Shown here: positions 34,445 to 45,310 of the stretch, one piece after another
How the letters are laid out: every line of letters starts with the position of its first letter
How positions within the stretch are numbered: position 1 is the stretch's first letter
NCBI GenBank assembly: GCA_037974965.1
Contig: JBBPFI010000008.1
Span: forward strand, 1,640,085-1,704,084
Length of the DNA stretch: 64,000 bases
Reading direction: 5' to 3'
Source of the DNA: Dacryopinax spathularia
Taxonomy: Eukaryota > Basidiomycota > Dacrymycetes > Dacrymycetales > Dacrymycetaceae
Translations under genes and position numbers: made by a program
Notes under the pieces: model-generated
What the model was told of the DNA's origin: nothing
What the model saw: only the letters and a program-made list of their open reading frames with translations
Databases searched by the model: none

Positions 34445-35602
34445 ATGGCTTTGCTACCAGACGACCTGTTATGCGTTATATTTCAGTGGACCCACGCCGA
34501 AGCTGTTGCCAATCTTCTGCACCGGAAGAACGGAGGATTAGACTGGCAGGAGGCAAGATCCTTGCTGTCACTGCTGCGCTCGCTCTGCCGCGTTTGTCGT
34601 CGCTGGCGGCGTCTCGCGCTCTCAATCTCATCATTGTGGTCTTGTCTTCCGATGGAGGAGAAGCTTCTGTGGATGCAAGATGGACCCCTCGATACAAGAC
34701 TCAAGACAAAAAGACAGCGGGATTTCACCCTGAAGGATTTCGTCAGACGGTCCGGCGCTCAGCCGCTCACGCTGATTGTGGACTACCGCTTTGCGAAGAA
34801 GCCTTCGCCCTACATGACTCTCAGCTACATGCACATCTATCAGCGAATTCGCACACTCGACATCACCGTTCACCGCCCGGCCTCGCTTGACAGCCTCGTT
34901 CAACGTGATTTGCCCGAATTGCAGCATCTGCGCCTTCGAGCAGCGCATTTAACTGGATCAAATCATTGGGACTGGCTGTGCCTGCACGCTCTTCGACTGC
35001 TTTCACTCAAGATGGATGACTGTCGTATCGCATTCGGCGTACCTGTCACGCCGCTATCCGCTCCGCGGCTGGAGCATCTGCGCGTGGATGTTTCCGGGCG
35101 ATCAAACGTACAGCTGCTCCTGGACAGCGACATGCCGTGTCTTCAGAAACTACACATAATATCTCGCCACTTCCCTAGCTTCAGTCAGCTTCTACCGGGC
35201 GATTGGCCCCTATTGCGGCATTTGACGCTGGAAGGCACGATGTATGAAGGAAGAGGAGGCGGTTTTCTGCAGGCATGCTCAACGATCGATCGACTCACGC
35301 GTTGCGGCAACCCTGATCTACCTCATTACGAGACGCTGGACTGGTACATCGAGGCATTGACGGATTTTGACGGCGGCCTTCTGCCGAATCTCCACCACCT
35401 GGAACTACAAAGTGGTGTCGTCAGCCTTGAGGCATGGCAAAAACTTGTGGATTTCAAGGAGCGTGGACCACACCTGCAACTGGAGACCATCGCCTTGGAT
35501 TCGATTATGTTGCGTATCGGAGAGGGTGAAGAGGATATTCCCATGGCAGCTTGCACTTTTTCTTTCAACAGCCCCAACGATGGTGGCCCGGTGTCACTGT
35601 AA
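34445..35602 (+). CDS. F-box-like leucine-rich protein, paralogue 1
   Basis: Intronless 385-codon gene. The N-terminus (LLPDDLLCVIFQWTHAEAVA, then LCRVCRRWRRLALSISSLW) is a fungal F-box in which the usual linker between the first and second helix is lengthened by about 25 residues. After it, leucine-rich segments (LPELQHLRLRAAHL, APRLEHLRVDVSG, WPLLRHLTLEG, LPNLHHLELQSG) repeat at intervals of 50-60 residues. By analogy, the F-box would bind Skp1 and the leucine-rich part a substrate for ubiquitination. About half of its residues match the gene at 36426, in the same order, so the two are tandem duplicates. The last 15 residues differ from the paralogue, which suggests a shifted end after duplication. 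Confidence 0.8.
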   Translation: MALLPDDLLCVIFQWTHAEAVANLLHRKNGGLDWQEARSLLSLLRSLCRVCRRWRRLALSISSLWSCLPMEEKLLWMQDGPLDTRLKTKRQRDFTLKDFVRRSGAQPLTLIVDYRFAKKPSPYMTLSYMHIYQRIRTLDITVHRPASLDSLVQRDLPELQHLRLRAAHLTGSNHWDWLCLHALRLLSLKMDDCRIAFGVPVTPLSAPRLEHLRVDVSGRSNVQLLLDSDMPCLQKLHIISRHFPSFSQLLPGDWPLLRHLTLEGTMYEGRGGGFLQACSTIDRLTRCGNPDLPHYETLDWYIEALTDFDGGLLPNLHHLELQSGVVSLEAWQKLVDFKERGPHLQLETIALDSIMLRIGEGEEDIPMAACTFSFNSPNDGGPVSL

Positions 35603-36425
35603 TCATCTGGATGTCCTGATAACAGACCAAAATTCACGAATGATACGTACTTAGATAGGCAGCACCGGAAGGACGTATTGCTAATGCAGCGCACGAAGCA
35701 ATCAATGCCAACATGGGCGACGGGTATAGTATGTCTGTAATGGAGCTTCACAGTGGGTCTTGAGTCCGTGCCTTAGCAAACCTCCACTTGATGAAATGGC
35801 ATGCAGACTGTCGATGCCCGCGTGGCTTGAGCAGGATAGAAGAGCGCCAAGTAGGCTCAGTCTGACCTTGTCCCATTTGGTGGTGCAGGCTCTCAGCCTC
35901 TCACCAACAAACCGTAAGTCTCTGTGGGCTGCCAAGCTGGGAACTTTTGTAATGTGAGCGCGATGACTCGCCGAAGTGATAACATCGCAGTTTTCATCAT
36001 TAGCCGTCGCTAAGAGGGCAGACTGCATCTAGCGCAGTTGAAGCGAAAGGAGCCGTTCTGTCCTCATGGCCTCTCACAACCTGAGACAAAATCTGTGAGT
36101 CACGGTCCAAGATTGAGCCAGAGAAGTTGGGATTGGGAACTGCTGATAAGCTATAGCCACTCTCTCGAGACGAAGTCCAGGTGTAGGTCCAAGTCTGCCT
36201 TGGATTTATGCATTCGCAATTCACGCTGCAGAATGAGTGAAGGTGGAGCAAACGCGCGCATTCACTCGCCTTCGTCTCCCCGGGAACCTGCCCTGAAGAG
36301 AACTGGCCGATTGCGGCCTGATGCTTCCGTCGTTTCAAGTAAATATATACGACTGACTCGGACAAAAGCCCTCAAAGCAGCAGCAACTGGTTCAGCACCC
36401 TGCAGTAACCACCAGAATCCGGGCA
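35603..36425. other. Intergenic region between tandem paralogues
   Basis: About 820 bases. No gene supported on either strand. Confidence 0.5.
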
Positions 36426-37734
36426 ATGTCCTTCATTCCAGAGGATATCCTGTGTATTATATTCGAATATGCCCACGCCGGAGCTGCCTCGGACGTTCTG
36501 AACGAGAAGCCGGGACGACTTGACTGGCAGGCTGCCGAGTCTTTACTGTCGCTCCTTCGCTCGCTTTGCTCTGTCTGTCGCCTCTGGCGGAGCGTTGCCC
36601 TCTCTTTGTCCTCGTTATGGGCAATCCTGCCAACTGGAAGCAAGGTGCTATGGACACACGATGCGCCGTTCGATGGAAGGCACGTTCGCTTCACCCTGCA
36701 AGATTTCATCAGATGGTCCGGTCGTCAACCGCTTGCAGTGGTGGTGGATCCCCGCACTCGGAAACGGACATTTCCTTACAATGCTCTCGGCTACATGCAA
36801 GCTTGCGACCGGATCGTCATGCTTGATATTACCGTTCCGCGGTCCAAGGCATTTGACGGCCTCATTCACGGCGAATTGCCGAGATTGCAGCATCTGCGCC
36901 TTCGCGAGGCGCATTTTGCTCACTCAAGACACTGGGATTGGCTCGCTTTGCACGCTCCCCGGTTGGTTTCCCTCCGGATGGACCACTTGCGCATCGCCTA
37001 CTCAGCGTCTGACGCGCTTTTGTGGTTCCCGTTGCTGGAGCGACTGCACATCGACGTGTCGTCGAGGTCAGATGTACAAGCGCTACTAGATTGCGAGATG
37101 CCCTCCCTTCAGCAACTCTACATCGTCATACTCTACTTCTGCGGCTTCAACAGGCTGATTCCGCCAAGTTGGCCAAGGCTGCGGCATCTGACCCTGGACG
37201 GCTTAATGTGGGAGGAAAGACCGAGTCGCTTTCTACAGGCATGCTCCACCATCGAACGGTTTACACGTTGCAGCAAACCTGGCGCGAGCCCCTCCCAAAC
37301 CCTGGATTGGTACCTTAGCACGACTTGCAGCGCTCGCTTCTTGCCGAATTTGCGACATCTCGATCTACAGAACGGCGTTCTCACCCTTAACGTATGGCAA
37401 GAACTCGTGGACCGCAAGAAGTATGAGCCAGCCCTCGTTTTGGAAACGGTCACTTTGGACTCGGTTATGCTGCGTATTGCGGAGGGTGAAGCGGACATAC
37501 CCTTGATATGGATCAGGCCGTTGAGGAGCTGGACGATGTTTTGGGAGATGGACCCATACGGGAGTGGGGTCGTGCTCGACTGTGGTGATGTGAGTGGCTG
37601 CCGCTTCCCTTTTCTCCCTCCGTTTCTCTCACCATTATCCCGCTGCCCGTCTCCTTCGTCCTCATACTTTCCTCCTCGTGTTGCATGGTGCATGGGGCTC
37701 ATCACGCCCCCAGGTCCCCGCTGACAGAGTCTAA
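36426..37734 (+). CDS. F-box-like leucine-rich protein, paralogue 2
   Basis: Tandem copy of the gene at 34445. It has the same F-box (FIPEDILCIIFEYAHAGAAS, LCSVCRLWRSVALSLSSLW) and the same leucine-rich layout (LPRLQHLRLREAHF, FPLLERLHIDVSSR, WPRLRHLTLDG, LPNLRHLDLQNG). The open frame runs to 37724, but its last 45 codons are Pro/Ser-rich and odd. A GTGAGT donor at 37590 with a CCCCAG acceptor at 37713 would instead give a six-codon last exon ending at 37734 (394 residues), which I prefer. That 124-nt intron is long for this window. Role as for paralogue 1: probable substrate receptor of an SCF ligase. Confidence 0.8.
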
Positions 37735-38122
37735 TTAGTCAGCAGCGCCTCAATCGTTCCTTTAGGGCCCAGGTATTCGGACTGCCATGTACACAATGAA
37801 CCGTTTATTAAGCATGTTGCGATGTGCAACATTTCGTGTCGCATCATGAGGACGGCGATTTCTTGCAGCCCTGGAATCCTTGCAAGAACAGTGGTCAAAT
37901 TTGGACAGACCATCTCCTTTCCAAGGACCACCCTCAAAGACGCTGGTGGATATTGTCCGGCGCAAAGAGTTGGATGAGGGCTTCCGAATCGTTCCCCCAA
38001 CCCATGCTGCTCCAGGAACGCTAGGTTACAACGGCTGTACACCCAACTTGGTCCACAGATTTTGTGTGCTGTAGGGGGAGGATGGGCCTTGCAGATGCAT
38101 AATGATGCAGAACCATCAGCCA
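37735..38122. other. Intergenic region
   Basis: About 390 bases; nothing supported. Confidence 0.5.
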
Positions 38123-38508
38123 TTAGCGGTCTCTCGGCTCTTCCGGGACCATGTCTGGCGATATCATGGACTCCCGGAGGAAGTTATCAGTGATCGGGGC
38201 CCCCACCGCCTCCTCTGACTCCAACTCATCGCTAGGCAAGCGCGCTTTTGCTTTGCCCTTCCCCTTCCCCTTCCCCTTCCCCTTCCCCTTCTTCTTCTTC
38301 TCCTTCTTCTTCTTCTCCTCCAGGCACACTGCTGGCCCTTCTTCCTGATCCGTTACCAGCTCGCCGTCAGAGTTCAGCTGGAAGGTCTCCATCGGTTCCG
38401 CCTCGGGCTCAGAGTCGCTGGTAACGGTCGACTCCTCAATCTCATCTGTTTTGTCTGAATCGAGGTAGCTGATCTGGGCAAGCGGTGACGAGCTGGGCAT
38501 TTGGTACA
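38123..38508 (-). CDS. Possible small acidic/lysine-rich protein
   Basis: A frame from ATG 38508 to the stop at 38123 encodes about 128 residues. It is acidic at first (SDSEPEAEPMETFQLNSDGE), then basic with EKKKKEKKKK followed by alternating Gly-Lys encoded by a GGGAAG microsatellite, then acidic again. A GTAAGTGTG...TATCTAG intron seems to end just upstream at 38516, so a 5' exon may exist, but I could not join one in frame. The composition fits a nuclear or ribosome-associated disordered protein; nothing more can be said. Confidence 0.35.
38258..38330. repeat. CCTTCC/CTTCTT microsatellite
   Basis: Six or so tandem CCCTTC hexamers followed by CTTCTT-type triplets. Read on the minus strand they encode Gly-Lys and Lys-rich runs of the candidate gene there. 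Confidence 0.9.
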
Positions 38509-38519
38509 TGAACCTAGAT

Positions 38520-39893
38520 ACAAAATATCGTGTTAATCGCTTAGACGGATGAGGAGATATCACACTTACGAGATGGGGTAATGGACAACGAGTTACCCAT
38601 TATCCCTGCCTTGCGACACGCCTTGAGTCACGCCTGTCTCACAGTATCGGGCTTGGCCCAACGAATGCCATCTTCCACATAGATGCTTGCCTATGGCCAC
38701 TCAACCAGTGCTTCTATTACCTATCTCCACCGATTACTGGTGATAGGACTAATGCCGGTGTGTCTATCGACTCCATACCATCCGATGGCCCCAGTTTGGG
38801 CATTGCTTTTGTCAACACACCGGACCAGGACATCGAGATGGCAGATTCGGAGGATGCAGGTCGAGGAACTTCAGGTGCACAGGGGGGCGTTGTAACAAAA
38901 TGCAGGGAAACGGTCAAGTTTATGTCAAGTTTTTGTCCAAAAGTAAAAGACGGCAGTCATGTCCCACTGCCCGTGCCTGAGCTCAAGCACCCTCACCCTG
39001 GGTGGGACGTTCCTGTGGGAGAGGAGGACAAGCCGGTGGGGCACCTGCACTTTCTGCATGACATTCTTGCTCCCTGGGGCATGCAGGCAGAGTGCAGCAA
39101 TCTCATTGGTGGAGAGGGGCTCGATGCGTGCGCTTGAGTTGATGGACGTCCCTCCGGAGCATACACGAGCACCCAACCTGAGATTTGGTACCAATCTGGA
39201 CCACCAGACATAAAACCTACAGAATCGCTCAGCATAGGATCAGAGCGAGTTCGCGCAATCACTCACGGGCTGCCCTCTCACCTGCACCTCAATGTATGCG
39301 CCTAGTCTGCATGCGGGCCATAACCCAGACATCCTGCACAACCACTCCCTGCGCATCCACCTCCTGCAACACATCTGATAAGCGAGCTGGTGTGCGTAAG
39401 GGGAGAGACGTGCATTGAACTCGAGCAACGTCCCATGCGTAATAACAAGCATAGGTACAGGACATGCGACAAGCAAGTCGAGTTGATTCATGTCGACATG
39501 CGCTGACCTGCAAAGGTCGGAACGCAGGTACGGCTGGAGGTGTTGTGATTGCACTGCAAGGGTGCAGGAGAACGTGGTACAACTTTCCCAGGCTGGGAGC
39601 GGATAGTTGGCTGCGCGTGGGGTATGGTGCCGGGTATGCTGACATAACATGGCTGATGGCTGAGTTGGCGGCTCGTCGGGAGAGAGTATGCTCTGCTTCA
39701 CCATACCCCTGACACCATGTACTGTGTCTGTCAATGGCTCCAGAGATGGACCCCCGGCGTGCACTGTGATTGTGCGCATGTCCCGGTACGAGGGGAACAA
39801 ATTCGCGAAGCCTCGGGTGGCCGATGGCGAGAGGCCTATTTCCATGATTTGCCACAAGATCCCGACAGAATGCTCATATTGGCCCACCGTCAA
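38520..39893. other. Unresolved stretch with open frames on the minus strand
   Basis: A 217-codon minus-strand frame (39893-39240) ends at a GTGAGA donor, and shorter frames continue down to about 38925. They could be exons of one gene, but no junction set gave a convincing protein and no family is recognised. It could equally be a decayed element. Confidence 0.25.
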
Positions 39894-42800
39894 TCTCAGC
39901 CCGCCAGGAGACTAGGCTCGTTCTCGGCGTCCAAGTCCTCCTCAGCCAAACCTTGCCAGAGCCGCAATTATGAGGACAAGATGTCAGACCTCAATCGTCA
40001 ATTTCGGCCGTACTCAAATTTCCACTGGACGTTCAGCCCTCTTCTATGTAACATATCTCGGGCTGATTGCTCGTTACCCGAGCCACCGTTGGTGGTACTG
40101 CACTATCGCTAGTGCACATTCTCGCTCTACGTTTCTCTCAATCTGGTTCACTGCGGTCCATCTGCCCAGTCCTTGCAATGCGTCAGAAGAGACGATGGAC
40201 CATCTTCGTAGGCGCTTCTGAAAGCTGGCCGGTTCCACACACATTATCTTCAGGCTCTGCAACAACTATGGAGCCAGACGCGGGCCGTTGTCGGAGGATC
40301 TTTCCACGAAACGACGAAAGCAAGCCATCCGGAATGGGCGACAGTTACAATGTGTTTCAGTTTTCTGCATAAGGCAATCATCACGCTTCGAAAATGCTCA
40401 GACTGCAAATCAAGAAACGAGGCACATTCTCTCTATGGAAGTCATACCGTGCTCAGACCTGCAAATATTGCCGCTTTGGCATCTTCACCCGACTGCAATA
40501 GATGGATTCAGGGAAGGCAAACGGTTACCCGTGCTGCGGTCGAGACGACGTCATCACCATCCTTAAGGACATCTGTCGCCAATTGGCCGTTCAGAAATCA
40601 CAAAGTATCCCAGTCGCTTTCCGACTCTCATGAAACCAAAACAGCAGCAACGCTGAAGGCTGCTGTACTAATTTGCAACCCTATGAGTCTAGCAGCCGCT
40701 GACTCTGAGACCTGTGGAGCATTGACGACACGTCCCCTAGTACTACTGCTGTCACTCTATTCCCCACAATAAGCTCGGCAGCCACAGCATGTACCTGTCA
40801 CCGGCGATCCCCTACTGAAAGGGTACGCATCCGACACGCACGGCGAAGAGACGCAAATACACAGGAGCCGATAACGTTCAAACAATCCCCGCTACCCCGG
40901 ATTTTTCATTTCGCTCGCCGTGCTCGATAAGGTTACAAGCTTCGCACTTTCCCTGGGGAAATTGACTTCTTGGAGCAAGCTGCGTTTCACATGGGATGAT
41001 GGGGGCTTGGGTCCACAAGACAAGGGTCTCGCCGCTCGGTCGAGATGACATTCTTGGTGCCTCGGCATGCGGTTGCTATTACGGAAAGTGCCTGAAATTG
41101 GAAGGGGTCATCAGAGGTTCAGTCTAGGCTGCAGCGTCGAGACTCGAGTCGACCAAGTAACAGCGGCAACCATCAGCAGATGGAACAGGTTTCCCTCGTT
41201 CAGAAATCGTCAAAAGCGGAAGTTTCCATGATGGGCAACGTCGCTCATTCGATCGTAGACGATATGGAAACAACGACCTCGCTTGTGCAATCCTGCTTCT
41301 GATGGGTATTGACAATAGGGATTGTAATATCCGCCGCCCACGAGCGCGCTTCACACAAAGACCACGCGAGCGGAGCAAGAACTGCGGTTGCGCTTGTGCT
41401 GGGTGTTGGTTGTTGGAAAGTGGAAACAGACCGGTCCCTCAGCTCTCGGCACGCAAGAGCTCCACTATACCCACATTGCTGGGCTGTACTGCCAGGTCCT
41501 GAGAGCCAAGCGAGCGAGCGAGCCTGTGCGCAGCGAGCAAGAGCAAATGTTTACGGCAAGTCTGATCCTGAACAGTCACATGACGACTCCATTGTCAGCC
41601 ATAACGGCACCATCTTAGTAAACCGCTTCCAACAATAACCGCTCACGAGACGGGAAAAGAGAGAAAAAGAGGGAAAAGAGCGCAAGCGAGACCCCTACAT
41701 ACGTGATCGACTCGAAGGACCACGTGATGCTCCATCACGGGAAGCACCGAAGCGGTCGGAAGAAGACAACCATTGTCCATTATCACATTATGATAATCAT
41801 TATCGCGCTTCTTCTTCTTTTTCGCAAGCCTATCTGTCGTTGTTCTGGAAGGTACTGGAAAACGGTTCATGCGCCCGATCAGGGGACGAGCGCGTGAAAT
41901 CCATGCTTGAGGGTTTCTGGCGACTACCGCTGATGACTGCTGGCCGAACGACCGTGCTCGACCTTCCCGAAAAACAGCGCATGACCCGACTGGCCGCCAA
42001 CGCATCCTTGTTGATTCGCCCGCCCATGCTTGAGGGAGGAGAGATAAGGACCCAGCCAGCGAAGGAAATGCCCGCGCTTTTCGTGGAATACAGGCGTTTC
42101 CGCTGCCAGGCGGATGAACGAGATGGGAGATGGGCGCTGATTCCCTGGGTTGTTGACTGGACCGGAATGGCGAGGGCGATAAGCGAGCGAGCGAGCCAGT
42201 GAGCAAGCAAGTGACAGGTAGATGAGAGATAGGGCTGTTCCGCTTCTCTCAGCACTGAACAAAGACGGGATTCACGTTCGGTCCGTTGGCCATGACCGCT
42301 ATCAACCGCTCCTTCCCAACTTGCCAATGTCCGACTTCCCGGAACCGCCCTAACGCCCTAACAGCCCAGCAAACCCAATATCCCGCTCAGCCAGTTCCCT
42401 CCCAGCAACTAGCAACGTGCTCATCCTCCCAGCGCAACTCCGTCAACAACCACCAAGGAGACAGAACAAGCCGGTCCAACCCGACCGAGCTGTCTCCCCT
42501 CCCCAACCAGCAAAGCGGAAAGTTGCAAGAGAGGGCGAGAGGGAAAGCGGCAGCATTCCCCCTTTCACTCTTTCGTCTTCGGAACGCGTTCCGCTCAGCC
42601 CGCTCAGGTTCGGAGCGGGTCCGGTCGGTCAGGGCTGCAAGGGCTGAGCAGAGGGCAGTGCCAAGCCAAGTTGAATCAGGTGACTGGAGACAGGGTCGTG
42701 TCGCGTATGACTTTGAGGACTTCGAGATGAAGGTTAAGGGTCTGAGACAGCCTCGCGTAACCTGGCGGTACGGTCGACGAGAAGCTTGTCGAGGGTTGAC

Positions 42801-45310
42801 AGGCCTCAGGTGTAGCTGGGCAGTAGGCGGGAGGGATGGGATAGGATAGGCAAGAGCAGCGGAACGAGTTGACAGACGGGAGAACCTCGGCTTAGGGGAG
42901 TTCTAGAAAGTCGTATACAGAGTGTAGCATATGCAAAGCCGCAGAGGGAACGCAGACTCGAGCAAAACAGGCCAGTACGCCGACGATTCATAGCGGGTCG
43001 TCGACGCCCATAACGCGAATGGCAGCTTCCCCGAGCAGTCCGAGCGATCCGAGCGATCCGGCTCACAAGCCGCACTTTCCGAGCAGCCTTCCACACTGGT
43101 CAAGCAATAAGAAGAAGCGAGCGCCAGGAAAGACGTACAAACGGGGCAGCAAGAAAACCTGTAAGTAGTGTAAGCCGATGACAGCTCGTCCAAACGAACA
43201 TTTTATGGGCGCCTAACTTCCTCCCCACCTCCGTAATTCTCAGCGTTGTCCCTAGTGGGGCAAGTGGCATATGGCTCGTGGGGCACCACCTGGAGCAAGG
43301 CTTCGGGTTGGGGAATATTTTGCATTCCTGGGTTGTTGGGACTGCGGGACTGTGGGACCGTAGGGGACTCTTTTGAGTGGGCTGGCAGCTGTCAGAGAGC
43401 TGTCATTCGTGTGTGCCACACCGCTGCTAGCCGATACACAGAAAGAAAGAAAAGCAACCAGAGGTGAGAGGAGAGAAGAGGTGACTTCGTCTCGACGCAG
43501 TCTGAGGCGGGGGAGGGGGAGAAATTCTGCAAGAGCGCAAGGTAAGACATTCTTGCGGTATGCGACGGGGGGTCTGGAGCGGCGGCTGTGCACTTTAAGG
43601 ACCTAAGAAGGCAGATCATGGCAGATGGCAGATGCTTCCGCCCGGCGGACGTGGCGCTTCCCTCCAGGGCTTCTTCTTTATCATTAGCAGGGCTTCGGCA
43701 CAGCCAAGCAATTGAGCATCACGGCCCAGGTTCAGGTAAGGCACCGAGCTTGTGAGCTTGTGAGCATTTGAGCGTGCGTGTGGTGGGTGGTGCCGATTGT
43801 TGCCGACCCCTTTCTACAAAGCGGGTCGGGCTGGACTGTGAGGGTACTTTTGAGGCCGGCCGCGGCCGGCATGGGACGTAAGATGCTTGTCAGCGCGCCC
43901 CGAGGCCCGTGTGGGTGCGCCGGCGGACGGACTCGGCGGGCTGGGCACTCAATGCGGACGGAAGGTGAGGGGGAGTGAAAGGAGAAGTTTGGATGGGCGC
44001 TTGTTCATTTTAAGATTGTGAGATTACGATACGAGAGATTATTCTGGTCTGGTTCGCCGAGAGATAATCAACACCCACCTGATTCTGAGAGAGGGAAAAT
44101 TTGATGAGAATCGCGCGAAGTCGACTTAGGCGGTAAATCTGAGGGGAAGGTGGAATTCCGGAGAACCCAGGCATGTTTGGGGAAGAAGGAAGATTTTCAT
44201 TACGCGCTTGGGGGTGGACAGCGAGTACGATTAGGGAGATCGTGTGTGCGGGTGTTGGCGATGGGATGCGAAACCTGGGGAAGATTGGCGTGCGTGCGTG
44301 TGGATGGGTGGTGCGCGCGAGCTTGTTTTGTGCTGGCGCGGGAATGGGCGAGAGGGACTGGGACTGAGATGGGGAGGCGAGGTCGGCACGGAAGGACTGG
44401 GAGGGAGGACGGGACGTCATGCACGGCGCGGCTTTTGTTTAAAAGAGGGCAAGATGATCACGGCATTATGGGATGCTATCTGTTACAGTACTAGAACGAG
44501 ATTACGGATGAGGACTCGCTGATGAGCTGATGAGCTGATGATGTGCGGGTGCGGTGATGGGCGAGACAGCGAGACAAAGGAGCGGGAACAAGTGGGAAGA
44601 GGGAAGGAGGTGCCGACTGTGCGAGAGATGTGGCGCCGAGAGCGGTTCGATGTGATCACGCTCTGTTGGTCTGAAATCCGGATCCGCGCCCTCTGTCCTT
44701 CCTGCTTACGCTCCCGCTCCCATTCCCTCTCTTCCCCTTCCCCTCCCCAACACCGTCCAAAACGTGGACAGCGTTCCCACTCTCTCTCACACAGTGACTT
44801 CCCTTCCGTCGCCAAAGGTTATCTATATCCACTCGCTCAATCAGCCTTTGGGTTAATCCCTCCCCCCCCATCCCATCCCATCATCGTATCCCCAACACTC
44901 CTCACTCCTCCCCTCTCCCTCGTCTCCCCCTTGCCCCCCTTGTTGTGATATCTTTATCAGCAACAGAGCACAGCAACACACGTTCACGTTCGTCATCGCA
45001 TACGCACGGAACCACAATCTGAGCGCCCATTTCGCCCCTCGGCACTCCTCTCCCGCTCCATTCCGCCACTTCCATCTCCTTCTCTCCAACTTCTTCCCTC
45101 TTCCCTGCCTCGGCGTACAATCATACTTCTTCCCGTTACTATATCGAACGCGACGACACGAGTATAAGAGGGAGAACAGTGCACAGCCCGGCTAGGTTTT
45201 AGCTGAGGTGAGTTAGCCAACCACCCATATACCCTCTCCCACCACCGCTCCCCCCCTCGCCGACTCAACAATCTTATCGTCCCCCCCTGCTATCCTCCCT
45301 CGCAACCCAA
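39894..45310. other. Gene-poor stretch of about 5.4 kb
   Basis: Many frames of 60-190 codons overlap on both strands, none with a recognisable domain or good splice sites. A perfect 16-base GC-rich palindrome (GCCGGCCGCGGCCGGC) lies at 43855-43870. From about 44700 to 45300 the plus strand is strongly pyrimidine-rich (TCTCCC-like tracts), typical of a fungal promoter and long 5' leader for the CBM21 gene that follows. GAGC-rich runs occur near 41510 and 42180. Confidence 0.5.

Noticed and set aside
43855-43870. Perfect 16-base GC palindrome
   Set aside because: Isolated, in GC-rich sequence, with no partner copy or associated gene; plausible by chance.
39894-45310. Many 60-190 codon frames in the gene-poor stretch
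   Set aside because: They overlap on both strands, are low in complexity and lack splice signals or any family resemblance.
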